A stretch of DNA of 64,000 nucleotides from Coturnix japonica (lineage: Eukaryota; Chordata; Aves; Galliformes; Phasianidae), in contig NC_029520.1 in NCBI RefSeq assembly GCF_001577835.2, positions 51,035,457-51,099,456 on the forward strand, in the 5' to 3' direction. The position numbers and the translations under genes were made by a program. The first letter of the stretch is position 1; every line of letters begins with the position of its first letter. The notes under the pieces were generated by a model, which was not told where the DNA came from, did no database searches, and worked only from the letters and a program-made list of their open reading frames with translations. Shown one piece after another: positions 12,901 to 25,100 of the stretch.

Positions 12901-15900
12901 ATCAGCCCAAAGAGCTTCCTGAAGACTTCTCCTCTGTGGACCTCAGCTTTCTTCCAGATATTACCCAAGATAACAGAGAACAAAATCCAGCTGAAGATGG
13001 TTGTGAAATGCAAGGAGGGCTCAATGGACCTGTGCAGAGTAATGAGGACAGTGGGATCTTCATGGAGGAAAGCGGCTCATCGTACCCAGATTCAATCCAG
13101 CCAAGCCCAGGAGGACCTGGTGCGTGTCCTCCCCTGACACCAATGACTCCAATGACCCCAATGACTCCTGAATCAGAGAGCTCTGGCATAGTTCCTCAGT
13201 TACAGTAAGTTGATGTTGCATTTATGGTACAAAAGGGGGGGGGGGGGGGGAATAGCTTAGTGCTGAAGTGGGGAAGAGGTGGGCAGTACATTAAATGATG
13301 GCAACTCTTAACAGGGCTTTGTGTTAGCTAATAATGTTGGGGTTTTGCTCTGTAACAGCTTATTTCTGCAATACGACGAGTCTTTCTCATTCTTCAGGAA
13401 CATTGTGTCAACTGTGAACTTGGCTTGTAAGCTGGATCTGAAGAACATCGCTCTGCATGCCAGAAACGCGGAGTATAACCCAAAGGTAAACCCTGAGGGC
13501 TGAGCTTTATTCCTATTCCCTTCTCTCGGCACTGCTGGACTCCAACACAGAGATGCACCTTGAGCTTCATCCCTTTGCTAACAGCACTGCCTTGACCCAC
13601 AGCCCACGCTGGGGAAAAGAAAGACATGTCCACAAACTATTTGCTAAAAGAAAGAGAATGACTTGGGTCAGAGTGGTGTTGTGCATCTCTATGGTGTAGA
13701 AATGGACTGGGAATAGGTAGAGTTCCTGTAGGTAACTCCAGATTCAACAAAATGTCCTAAATGCCCAATTCATGGGTGGAGGGAAAGTATAATAATGTCA
13801 GGGTGGTATGTAAATACTTCTGCAGTGTAACTGCATACAGTGCTGAGCTCTGTGGTAGTGATAATTGGAAGAATGAGCAGGCATGGTACTAAGAAAGGGT
13901 AGATGTGGCACTGAGGGACGTGGTGTGGTGGGCTGGGGTTGGACTTGGTGATCTTAGTGGTCTTTCTCCAACCTTTGTGGTTCTATGATTCTATCAGCTG
14001 GACTCTGAGGCTTTCCTTTGAATTTCTAGAGGTTTGCTGCTGTGATCATGAGGATCAGGGAACCACGAACAACGGCCCTTATCTTCAGCTCAGGAAAAAT
14101 GGTCTGCACAGGAGCAAAAAGGTACTTTTGTCTCCTCTAAGGTCTTTCATCTTCACTTATACTTCCTCAGCACAGCCTTGTTTGAATTACATAACAAAGG
14201 GTTTGCAATCAACTGCAAGGAAAATGAAACACGAGTCTTGGAAGTGTATAGTTTTCTTCATGACGGGAGTTCTGTAATTACTGAACTGTGTGCTTTCTGC
14301 CCCTGAATGTAGACAGAGCTGAGTAGGTATTAGAAGAAAAGCTGCTAAAATGCCCAGGAGTTGTTAAGGGGTTATTTGCATTTCTCACTGACTTTAAAGT
14401 GAGTTGAGACGTAAGTTGTGTCTGTCAAGTTTCTTTGGTGTCTGCTCGCTAGTCAGCACATATGCATGGGGAGGAAATGGGGGCTGGAGAAAAGCAAGGA
14501 TGGTTTCTGTACTCTGATGGTCCTGCTTTCAGGTTTAGCAGCTGCCTTAATATATTATTCTTTCATTAAGACTCTAAACTGCCAATGAATGAGAAGATGC
14601 GTTGACTCATAGTTCAGGAAACCTCTTCTCCAACCCCCACCACATTGATATGTGCGGTCTCCCTCCTGGATCAGTCCTAATTGAAGGGATGAGTTAATGC
14701 TGCAAGGCATCACTTAAACAGTGGAAATCCTCGGTGATGTAATGCTCTCATAGAAACCATAGGAAAATGAGCTCCAAAGCACGCTGTTCTTTATAGCTCA
14801 CTGGGGTGGTTCTGGGGATGAGTGCTTACTATTTTGAGCAGCAGTGCTGAGGAGTGTGGTGGCTCTACACTCTATTCCAGCTTCAGAGCAGACAAAAGCC
14901 CTCAAGGCTGCTTCCCATTTCTGCTCTTCCCTCAGTGAAGAGCAGTCACGGCTCGCAGCAAGGAAGTATGCACGTGTGGTGCAGAAGCTGGGCTTCCCTG
15001 CCAAGTTCCTGGACTTCAAGATCCAGAACATGGTGGGGAGCTGTGACGTGAGGTTCCCCATCCGACTGGAAGGGCTGGTTCTCACCCACCAGCAGTTCAG
15101 CAGGTACGTGGGAGAGAGGGTTATATGGCCCCATGGAGCTTGGAACGTTCTTTGTAAGCTGTAAAGAGGCTCAAATTCTGAAGCCTGGCAATTTGACGTA
15201 ATAATTAACAGAGTACTGAATATCAAGCATACCTTTGGCTCGCCAGGGCTGGTTCAGCAGGCGAGAATTGGCTGTAGATGCCATGTGTTACAGTATGGAT
15301 AACAAGGCATGATTTCTGTGCTAACTCCTGTTCTCAATGGGGCTCAGGCCAAATTGAAAGAATAAACAGCCCTTGGCTTAATTGCAGCAATGACTCAGTT
15401 GCTGGCAGTAAAGCCTACAGCAGTACAATAGCAATGGGCCCATCTTGAACTTCTCTCCCTGTGCTGTTTGCTGCTTTCTCCTTGTAGAATGCTCTAAGAG
15501 CAGCTAATGACCAGAATTTTATGTCTCCTATTATTGCCAAGTCCAATGCTAAAGCTTAGTAGGAGACTGCAGGCCACGTACAACAGGAGCAAATAAACTT
15601 GATCAAGTAATTCAGGTTTAATCAAGGCAACTCTCAAGCTACTTGAACCTATGGAAAATGGGATTCTAAAGTCTTTAACAGCAAGCACAGGGCACTCGAG
15701 CAGTTCCACTGGGGTTTACCACGTCTCTGTTCAAGATATCCAGACTATGACCTGCCTTTTTCTGGGTAGCCAGCTATAATCTGGGGGCTTATCTTCCTGC
15801 TGATATAGTTATAGAGCATTTCATCTTGTAACACTAAAACAGCACTTGCATTTCACTAACTCTGCCTGCTTGCTTTCAAACAGCTACGAGCCTGAACTAT

Positions 15901-16982
15901 TTCCTGGCCTCATTTATAGGATGGTCAAACCAAGGATAGTGTTGCTTATCTTTGTGTCTGGGAAAGTTGTTCTGACTGGTAAGTGATCTCCTCTCACATT
16001 ATCTCTTATTGAGAGCTATTGCATCTTCCGAGGGAGTGTTTAAATTGGGCGTACTGAAGTAATATCTTGCTGCAGTGAAGACACTTAGTGGTCTTTTTGT
16101 TGCTTACTGCTGCTTATCTGTGTTTTCTGCAGATAACAATATTGCTGTTATTGCACTAGAACGTCATATTGCTTCGTGTAGTGTCTCAGATTTCCATGTC
16201 ATTAAACTTGAGTATCTCTATTCAAAGCACAGCGCCTTGTGTCAGTGCATTGAATCCCAACAGGAGCCCGCTGTGCCATTACTACTCATGGTTGTTTAAA
16301 TATGAGTATCACAAGAAGCAATTTAGAATTGGACAGGAAGCGAACTTCTTAAAACACTTTGCTGACAACGTGTACTTAGGATTATTAGAGGAAAGGGTGG
16401 AGAAGAAAGAGCCCGTTCCAGAGGGTTTGCCAAACTCATGGCCTAACAAAGCGTATAGAACAAAAAGATCTTGGAGCTGGAGGAGCAGAGCTCTCTAACA
16501 GCGGATAAATTTCCACTATGGGGTTAAATTGCTCCATTTCTCAGTTGTTTTGCCTCTTATCAAGAGGCAGAGCTGTTATGGTTAAGCAGGTAAAACCACG
16601 CTTCTTTACAATTGCATTACTTCAAAGCCAATATGTGACGCTTCCAGGAAGAACCTTAAGCCTCAGCTTAACCAAAACTAGCCCAGTCTTAAAGCCAAGC
16701 AAGCTAGAAACTGTTGTTTGTGAGGTGGAAGAAGTAACAGGGTGGAAATCCTTCCTTCAGTTCTATCAAATGTTAGTTTAAATTTGCTTGTAAACTCTTA
16801 TTTCTTCACGGTTTGCATCTCATCATTAGGTTTGAAGTACATTCAGTTATTCTCAGTGCTCTGATTCTTACCTATTTTTTTCCCCTCCATGTGTCTTTAC
16901 AGGAGCAAAAGAGCGTTCTGAAATCTATGAGGCATTTGAGAACATCTACCCCATCCTCAGAGGCTTCAAGAAAGCATCCTAA
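9989..16982 (+). CDS. TBPL2: TATA-box binding protein-like 2 (TRF3/TBP2), seven coding exons
   Basis: TBPL2 is the TBP paralogue that takes over core-promoter recognition with TFIIA/TFIIB in vertebrate oocytes. Coding exons: 9989-10039, 12798-13204, 13398-13485, 14030-14121, 14936-15103, 15884-15978, 16903-16982. All junctions are GT-AG and the phases agree, giving 326 residues. The N-terminus ([14 protein letters not shown]) resembles the human ELYLDQC region. Exon 2 carries [12 protein letters not shown], a [12 protein letters not shown] repeat and SSGIVPQLQ. Residues about 147-326 are the two-repeat TBP saddle. The four DNA-intercalating phenylalanines are present at 184/201 and 275/292, with the same 17/91/17 spacing as in human TBP. 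TBP itself is excluded because there is no glutamine tract and the N-terminus is TBPL2-like. The protein is shorter than human TBPL2 in the N-terminal part only. I saw no clear AATAAA soon after the stop, so the 3' end is undefined. Confidence 0.95.
10056..10064 (-). terminator. Pol III terminator of tRNA-Gly
   Basis: Nine A on the plus strand give T9 on the tRNA strand, seven bases after the discriminator base. It ends only 16 bp from the TBPL2 exon 1 donor at 10040. Confidence 0.9.
10071..10142 (-). tRNA. tRNA-Gly (anticodon TCC)
   Basis: The minus strand folds as a complete 72-nt tRNA. The acceptor stem is GCGTTGG/CCAACGC with discriminator A at 10071. The D-arm region is GTATAGTGGTGAGC. 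The anticodon stem is GCTGC/GCAGT with loop CTTCCAA, so the anticodon is TCC at 10109-10107. The B box is GGTTCGATTCC. It looks identical to the vertebrate tRNA-Gly-TCC as I remember it. It reads GGA codons. Nine Ts follow on the minus strand (10064-10056), a good Pol III terminator. The gene lies in intron 1 of TBPL2 on the opposite strand. With an intact cloverleaf, promoter boxes and terminator it should be functional rather than a tRNA-derived SINE. Confidence 0.97.
10143..12797 (+). other. TBPL2: TBPL2 intron 1 (remainder)
   Basis: About 2.65 kb of unique non-coding sequence upstream of the acceptor (AATTCAAG before 12798). I see no CR1 copy. The only structure is the 95-bp duplication listed separately. 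Open frames are short and unlike known proteins. Confidence 0.7.
12097..12295. repeat. Perfect 95-bp tandem duplication flanking an N
   Basis: The 95 bases at 12097-12191 recur with no visible difference at 12201-12295. Both copies start CTTTTTGAAAG and end CGATAACACA. They are separated by nine bases ending in the only N of the window (12200). Perfect identity next to an undetermined base suggests two overlapping contig ends left unmerged, but a recent real duplication cannot be excluded. Confidence 0.95.
13235..13250. repeat. G homopolymer (16 G)
   Basis: An uninterrupted run of 16 G lies 30 bases after the TBPL2 exon 2 donor. Its length is likely to be unreliable in sequencing. Confidence 0.95.
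13901..13995 (+). mobile_element. CR1 LINE 3' tail in TBPL2 intron 3
   Basis: It contains AGATGTGGCACTGAGGGACG, GGGCTGGGGTTGGACTTGG and the end TGGTTCTATGATTCTAT, the typical CR1 3' region. It stops about 35 bp before exon 4 begins at 14030. Confidence 0.9.
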
Positions 16983-18765
16983 CACCACCTGTAAAGTACG
17001 TTGGAATAATGTATGGGTCTGTATTGCTAGGCGTGGAAGAGAAGCCAAGGCTATTCCTGGACTCAAATGTATAGATGTGGACAATGAAAATGATGTTACT
17101 GTGAATGCTATAAATGCTGCTCCTGCCTACACCTTGCGATATGTTTTTTTGCTTGCAGATTTGCTGTCCAGAATTCACTTCAGTTCTGACAGCTTCTGTC
17201 AAGCAGAGAAACTAACCAAACTAATGTGCTTTTAATAGTATGCATCATAAGGCTGCATTGAGTTTGTAATGGAAAACTTCTGGCTTTTTCCTTTTGAACA
17301 GGGGAATTGATACCACGCTTCAAATTAGCATCAAGATCCTCAGCTTGAAGTACCAGCAGCTCAGCTCCTGCAATGTTGTATTTTCACATTCACTCATTCA
17401 AACTCAAAATACAGATTTTTTTTCCCTATCTACAGCTTACAAAGTTCAGCATGGTTTTATTTCAGTGCTTTGAAGGCAGTGACTGCAGAGGATGCCTGAC
17501 TCCCTCTGATCACACAGGTTGGATCAACTGTTATGTAATTGTGCTGGTGTTACCTTAGCACAGAAGGTATTTGAGGGCAGAAATATGTGTCCAGAAAGGG
17601 GCTAACTGAGCAAATTAAGCTGTCATGTCATGGCACCTGCTTGTCTTATTGAAGTCTGATCAGATGATGATGGATGAGGAACAGCCTTTAAAGTGAGCTC
17701 GAGGAAAACACACAAAGTCCTGGATGTTCAGGGCTTAATTACCTGAGTTATTTAACTAGATAATGGCACTGCATGAAAGCATTTGGTGACTGTTGCTCTT
17801 CCATTTTCCTCATGTCAAGGCCTTCTTTGCTAGAAGAACAGGTGACTCGAGCAGGAAGAGTGTAGAGATGTTCCTTTTACTGCTCTGGTCTCTGCTATGA
17901 TCCCCTGGAAGCGATAGGGCTTTTTCTTTCCCTGAAACAGAGCTTTGGTGCTGCTGGCTTCATCTCCTTTCCTTGTTTCCTGCTGAAGATGGGACAGACC
18001 CGTCAGGAAGCTCCCTGTACCGCTAGAGGCTGCTGTTTGACGATTTAAGCGTAACCCAAGCTATAAAAGCTGCCTGTCCTCAGTAGAAACACACAATGGA
18101 GGCAGTGGTTTAATGCAGGGCAGGGTAATGGTCCTGTCTTATTGCCACCAGTTTATTTCTGACTCTGAGAAGCAGCGAATTCAGTGTGTCTACAGTCTCT
18201 CCCAAGTCCTTTTCTAACTTTGCTCCTCTAGAACAAAAACTTGGAAAACTTCATGCACTTCCTTATGATAAACTGGTCTTTAACCACCTTATCAGCTCCT
18301 TTGTCACAAGCAAACTGCGGGTTTCCACACTCAAATCTATTCTAAACACAGACTGATTTCTCTGTTTGTTTCCCAGCACTGCAGACTGTGGGCTGAGCTT
18401 CTATTTGCGCTGTGGCTGTCAGAGCTGATAAGCTCCATTTACCAGCAAAGTGAAAAGCAACAACCTGTTCTTGTTGGTGTTTGGAGATGGCTTATCTGAG
18501 ATGGGAGAGCAAGCTGCTTCTCATTAAGAGATAATATAACTGCACCAGTGAAATCAATGCTCGTTTAATGAGTAAGAGATAGGGAACAGGCTCTGTGTCT
18601 TCTCAGAGCTGCTGATAACTTCACGTTTGCTACAGTAACTTGTTTTTAAGACAAATATGGTGCTTCTCTTCCAGTCTGAGGTGGTTTCAGAGCGAAATAG
18701 GGGAGATTAAGGCTGATTATGAAGGGAAAGCTGTTATAGATCAGGTCGGTGATGCACAGTGCGCT
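16983..18765. other. TBPL2 3' flank and TBPL2-ATG14 intergenic space
   Basis: About 1.8 kb without a gene, presumably holding the TBPL2 3'UTR and the upstream flank of ATG14. I saw no repeat copy and no canonical AATAAA close behind the TBPL2 stop, so the cleavage site is not assigned. Confidence 0.6.
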
Positions 18766-18769
18766 GTGG

Positions 18770-19150
18770 AGGCGCAGCACACAGCCCGCCCTCCCGCCAT
18801 TCCCCACAATACCCCGGGCCGACAACAAAGTCCCACGTGACCGGCGTCGCGCCGAGCCCATCATGGCGTCTCCCAGCGGCTGCCGGCCGCAGCCCGGCGG
18901 GCAGGGCGGGACCGGGACCGGTACCGGAGCTCTAAGGGGAACCGAGGAGGACGCGGAGGGGCTGTACGTGGCTGTGGAACGCTGCCCGCTTTGTAACACC
19001 ACCCGCCGCCGTCTCACCTGCGCCAAGTGCGTGCAGGGCGGGGACTTCGTCTTCTTCGACGGCCGAGACTCCGAGAGGTAACGGAGCGGGGGGGGCTGGG
19101 CCGGCACCGTGCCCTTGTGCCGGGGATGGGCCCGTTGTGCTGCTCGGAGC
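18770..19150 (+). promoter_or_regulatory. ATG14: ATG14 CpG-island promoter with E-box
   Basis: A dense CpG stretch covers the ATG14 start and first coding exon, with no TATA box. A palindromic E-box CACGTG at 18834-18839 is followed by AC, giving CACGTGAC. This core is shared by USF, CLOCK/BMAL1 and TFEB/MITF-type sites. It ends 23 bases before the ATG. A GCCAT core, as in YY1 sites, lies at 18796-18800. The exact start site is not visible. Confidence 0.8.
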
Positions 19151-22100
19151 CGGGATTGGCGGCCCGTGGAGCTGCCCTGTGTGTGGGGCCTGTTTACAAG
19201 CGCTGTTTGCATCGATAGCGGCTGCTGGGAGCGATTCCTTGAGCTATTTTGGGACGGGTGGTAAGCGGTGCGTGATGGGAGGTGTTCGAGGCCAGGCTGG
19301 ACGGGGCCATGGGCAACGTGATGTAGTAAAGGTGTATGTTTGGTGGCACTGCCAGGCAGGGGGATGGAACTACATGATCCTTGAGGTCCCTTCCAACACG
19401 GGTCATTCTGTGATTCTGTGACTGATAGTAAAGTAAGGAATCACAGAACAGCCTGGGTTACAAAGGCCCACAGTGCTCATCCAGTTCCAACCCTCTGCTG
19501 TGTGCAGGGTCACCAACCAGCAGCCCAGGCTGCCCAGAGCCACATCCAGCCTGGCCTTGAATGCCTGCAGGGATGGGGCATCCACAGCCTCCTTGGGCAA
19601 CCTGTTCCAGTGCGTCACCACCCTCTGGGGGAAAAACTTCCTCCTTAATGGGGATGAGCAGCCCCCATCCCAGCACTCAGCCTGTATCGCACTGAGGGGT
19701 TTCCTTGTGTTCCTTGGGGTGGGAGCGACCTTTGCAGCCCTGCAGGGACAGCTGCAGGCACAGGCTGTGTTTGCTGGCAGCGCGCTGTGTTTGTTTGGTC
19801 ACTTTATGCCTTCGAGTGGGACACGGGTTAATTTTAGCTGGGAGTTATGACCTGGATGGGGTCACGAGGCTGTTCTAAGGAAGCTGCCTGGAGTGCTTTG
19901 GGATGTACAGTGACACCCGTGTCTCCCACACTGGAGTCCTCCAGGCTGAAGGGAAGCATTATTGCCTCTCTCCCCTGAGAGTTGAGGAGTATTCTGTCCT
20001 ATCCAGCGATGTGTCACTATTAGGATTTTCTTGTGTATATTTTCCCAGATGAAGATAAATATTTAAATGCTCTAACAGCAAGCATTGCTTCAGATTGCTT
20101 TTCACTGAGCTATTCTATGTGCTAAAAGCTACAGTAAGGTTGAAAATCACACCCTTTGTCTGTGAGGAGGAGCGATGGAGGAGCTGTTAAGATTAATTAT
20201 TGAAATAGGGCTATAATTAAAGATGAGCAGTCCGGAAGTCCTGCAGTAAAATAATCGCTGACATTCCTCTTTTCATTAGCAACGTGCTGCACATTACAAA
20301 AGCATCTTGATGCTAATTTCAGCCTGGAGACTCTTTCCTTGCAGGTATTTATTCTCTCTGCCATAGGCAGAAATCCTCAGAGAGTCTTATTTTCCAAGCA
20401 TTTGGAATTGCTTTGCTTTGTGTTTCTGCTGGTAACCAAAACCAAAGGCAGCGCAGTTGTGGTGTCTGAGCCTGCCTGATTTCTCTGGGGAAAAAGCGGT
20501 GGCTTTTTGCAGTGAAGGGGTTTTATTGGAGAGGATTGGTACAGAAATGCTGTCACCATGCCTGGAACTGTGGGGATGTGGGTGTGGTGGGGTGGGCTGG
20601 GGTTGGGCTCGGGGATACACCATGCAACGCAATTAAAACCAGGCAATATAAAGAAATTGAGATGTTTGCTTTAGGAGGTTTGGGTTGGATCTTAGGAGGA
20701 AGTTTTTCCCCCAGAGGGTGGTGACGCACTGGAACAGGTTGCCCAAGGAGGTTGTGGATGCCCCATCCCTGCAGGCATTCAAGGCCAGGCTGGATGTGGC
20801 TCTGGGCAGCCTGGGCTGCTGGTTGGTGACCCTGCACACAGCAGGGGGTTGGATGGGATGAGCACTGTGGGCCTTTGTAACCCAGGCCATGCTGTGATTC
20901 TATGAGAAACCTGCTGAGGGAGTTTGCAGGAGCTGCTTGGCAAAGCTGCTGAAGTGCGTGGTGAGCTGGAATCTGTGTAACCATCCACAATTGTTCCCAT
21001 CTTTCCTCCAAGAACTTCCTTTAGTCTCAAATTCTTCATATATCATTCACCTTTTTGCTAACGTGATGGACGTGATTCAGGTAATGGTGTTGAGTCAGTG
21101 CCTGAGCCCATAGGAAAACAAGAACTGCCAAATTTCCTCAGCTCTCCCAGTGCTGAGTGCTGTGTTTTTGGGCTGAGCTATTTCTGCCTTTAGCCCAAGG
21201 TTGGAGGTGCTGGTGGTTTGTGTGTTGCTGCATGCAAACACGCACTGGTATAACTCATGTGGTGAGGATGCAGGGAAGGATGGACTGATGGATGCTGAGC
21301 CACCAGGCTTTGGTTGCACTGCATTCCTTGGGTGCACACATGGCCTCAGGCATCTGTACCAGCACCTGCCATTGGGTTGGTGTTGGTTTGGAAGGAGAAT
21401 GGATCCTTCTGACCTGCAGGTTGTGAAGGCAGCAGCCAGAAGTTCTGTTGTCTTAATGTTTTTAATGTGATTGCATACCTAAGCATGGCTTAACAATGAG
21501 GAGAGAAATGAAGCATTTTGAGGTTTAACGTTAAATCCAATCCATGGGGCTGAGCAGGGAGAGGTCCCAGATACCACCCAGCTAAACTCACTCACTGTGT
21601 AATTCTTTCTAAATAAAGCTGAGATGTCCCTGAAATAGAGGACTGGGTGGGTTGTGTGTGAAACGTTTGACTTTTAATTAGGATGAAATTGTAATTGCTT
21701 CACATTCCAGAGCAAAACATCACAGAACCATAAAATGGTGTTTGGGTTGGAAGGGATCTCAGAGATCATCTGGTTCCAACTCCCTGCTGTGGGCTGGGTG
21801 CCCCGCAGGCACACATTTGAGGTGCAGGTTGGGATGGTGTTGTAGCATGGCAAGCAAAATAAGGCCTTGATGGTTCTATGGAGAAAAACAGCACAACTTA
21901 TTACTGCTGCTGGTACATGAGGGACTTGGATGTCATTTAGAAGCCTTAAGTGAGTACTCTCCTACGTGGGACCATTACTGAGTATAGCAAGAGGGTCTGT
22001 TGCTATCCCTGGGATGTAGATGCTGTTGAATTCGACAGGAATTCCATACATTTAGCTGTTACTTCCAAGGGCTGAGAGAGAATTCAAGTTTAGAGATACC

Positions 22101-25100
22101 CACAAGCTCCATTCTTTGTACTGTTTCAGACTGCGTACGATACCGTTGTGCACAATTGGAATAAAAGCATTTCATCTCTTCCAGGTTTTCAGACAAGAAA
22201 GAAAGGCTGATGCATCTTAAGACCAAACAGAGAGAATTCCAAAGCCAGTAAGTAGCTGCCACTAAGTGAAAGTGAATTCCTTGCAGAAGGTCTCTCCGAT
22301 TCACTGTTGCTGGAGACGGATGTGGGTCCAGATAGTCAAATAACTTTCACTCATGTTTCTCTTCCAGTGTTTTGAAGGCCATGGAAGGCAAAGAGATAAC
22401 TGATCAGCTGGTGAGTTATTCAAAGCTTCCCGTGGTTTTTAAACTCTCTGAATTGCTGGATCACATTCTTTAAAGTTACATTTTACCTCGAGGGCATTGC
22501 CTTGCTTTCCTAAAAGGCCCGTTGTAAGCAAAAGCGAAATCAGCTCTTCATAGCATCAATGTGCTTCATTTCTTACTGGGTATTCCTTCAACAACCTGTT
22601 GTGCTGATTGCCTTTAAGCCAAGCATTCTATTTGTTTGTGGCATTCTTCTATGCTGAAAGCAGGATGTGAAATGTTTGTGTGTTGGTCTGAGCCAACCCA
22701 GAATGTCCTGCTCCTTTTGCACCGAAGCTTGCTCAGCTTCGTTTGTTAATCATTAGTCAATGTGTTTGAAACCGTTTGTGCCCTATTGCTGCTGAACGTT
22801 CTTTTTCAGAGATGGAAAATAATGTCTTGCAAGATGAGGATTGAGCAGCTGAAACAGACCATCTGCAAGGAGAACGATGAGATAACAAGAAGTGAGTAGG
22901 GCCTGTGCTTTTCCAATGGGTAAAACTGCGTCTCGAGGAGTGAAAGATCAATTGGTGTGGATTTGAGGGCTGGTTTTTAAAGGCAGTGAATATCCAAGGC
23001 AAATCAGCCAGTGGATTGCAGCCTTTTAGTGCTTGGATGTTAATTAGCAGGCGGTAGGCATTATTCAGCTGGATGGAGATCATTTTGCAACAGCTTAAAA
23101 AGTAAATGCTTAGCAGCCTATGCATTTGGCTTTCTCCCTAGAGATGGCTTTATTCCGTGCGGTGTTCCTGATCACTTCCTCTTGATAAAGAGGAGCAAAC
23201 AGCTCCGCAGCTGTTACGGATTTCATGTAACCAGTGAATTTAACCCACACCTGCCTAGGAATCCCAAATTCCTTTTTGAATAAGACCCTCACTGAAATAC
23301 AGCACAAGCTGGTGAGTTGCTGACAATCAGCAGCTTTGGGCTCGAACCTGGTTAATTATTTTACACATGAGAGATTTGTGTGTCAGAAGGGAATGTGCAG
23401 CACTCCCTGCAACCTCCACGCAAAGGTAAGATGGGCTGGATGTGCCAAAGCACTGTGGCTAAATGAGGGGGGCTTTAATGGCTTGAGGTTGAAGAGAAGC
23501 CATATGAGAAGTGGCAGCACCGTCATGTAACAAATAGTTAGAAAAGAATGGCACATGCTGGCATCAATAACATCCATGACATCCAAAACAGTGAGGTGCA
23601 GGATGGTTTTGGTGTAGTGGGGAGGATGGGTAGTCACTGTAAGGAATGTATAGTAAGAAGATGAAGGACAGGGGAGTCTGTTAAGGGGAAAATGAATTCA
23701 GAACCTTCTTGCTTCTTTGAAGAAGGAAAACACGATCAGGTGTTGAACCAGATTAAATTTTGCATAGGCTGCAGGGCAAGGAAAGAAATGAGGCAGTTAA
23801 ATACTGTTTTGGTTTTGTCTGTGAGGCCTTATCAGATTCGCTGTAGGGAACCTGAGGAACGGGCAGTGGAGAGCTTGAGAACACTTGAGGTGGAGAGGAT
23901 GCCCTGGGGAACAGAATGCAAACAGCATCTGTTGTCAGAGGGTGGATGGAGGGGGAACCTTAAACTGATGACACAGCCACCCTCTTGTAATCCTTATACT
24001 GCTTTGTAGGGACATAGAAAATAGCAATGCCTGCTTTTAATAACAGGTCAGGCTGAATCGACCCCTTCTCTGGGGCTGGTGGTGTAGAGGAAGCAGGAGA
24101 TGCAGCGTACCTTGTCTTTGGGCTTTGCCCCAGACATCTCACAAACAAGCAAATAAATATGGGGAACAGCTCCTGGCCCACTTCTCTTTACTATTTTCCA
24201 TAATAGCTTTCTCAGTAGCATAGCAAGTGGAATGGAGGAAGCCAGGGTGGATGACAATATGAACTCTGTGTGGAATGGGATCAAATTCAGAATCATGCAG
24301 ATAAGCTGACTGTATCACCTGAAATGAAAAAGGTTACAAGCATGTTGTTTAAAAAAGAGAAGAACAAAGAGTTCTTTCTCTTCTCTCAGATATGGCAGAG
24401 CATGAATCTGAAAGCTGAACAAATGGACTTTTGCTCCTTCTCTCTTCCTCTATTTGTTCGTACCTGTGTGATGGGAAAGCAGTTCTCACCATCTTTGATT
24501 TGGGCTTTAACATCTCTCATGTGTGAGATCTCCCAAACACGTTGTGGAGTCAGAGAGATGAGCAGAAACAAGTTCTGACACTCTGAGGTGTTGGCCCATG
24601 TCTGTGGGGGTGGATGCACTCAGGGCTGCCAGGACTCCTGCTCCCCCATCCCCAGAGCAGGGATTGCTCCAGCTCTGCAGGTGGAAGTCATGGTGAGCAC
24701 TGACATAAGGATGGGAACCGGTCTTGTGTACGTTGAGGCTGGCAGAACTGCTTGGATGTTTTCTTGATTGTCTTTTCAATGGTGTATAATGTAGTTTCTT
24801 GTTTGAGCAGCAGATGCCACAAAACGTTCTTATTATGCCTCTGATCTCATCTGAGCCTCGCAATTAAAATATATCAGAGGAACAGTGTCAGGGCTCACTG
24901 CCTGCCTTCTGTGCAAGGGGCAGTTATCCCATTTCTCCATTACAGGAAAGCGAATGCTCTGCTGTGTGCTGTAAGAGCATGACTAATGCTGCTTCCTTTC
25001 AGCCATAAAAACCAACACTGAGCCACTGGAAGGGGGCTCTTATTCAAACTAGGGTATGCTAATGCTTCCCCATGTGTATTTGGAGACATTTTCCTCTGCT

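Noticed and set aside
14798-15226. 142-codon minus-strand frame
   Set aside because: Antisense shadow of TBPL2 exon 5 and its flanks.
9989-16982. TBP itself, or TBPL1, as the identity of the first gene
   Set aside because: No glutamine tract as in TBP, an N-terminus of TBPL2 type, and a core far closer to TBP than TBPL1 is; ATG14 as neighbour also fits TBPL2.
18646-19212. 188-codon minus-strand frame over the ATG14 promoter
   Set aside because: It is the antisense shadow of the GC-rich ATG14 first exon and CpG island; stop codons are rare in such DNA and no family is recognisable.
23560-24600. Possible old transposon in ATG14 intron 4
   Set aside because: Some open frames exist, but I found neither CR1 ends, terminal repeats nor recognisable protein motifs.
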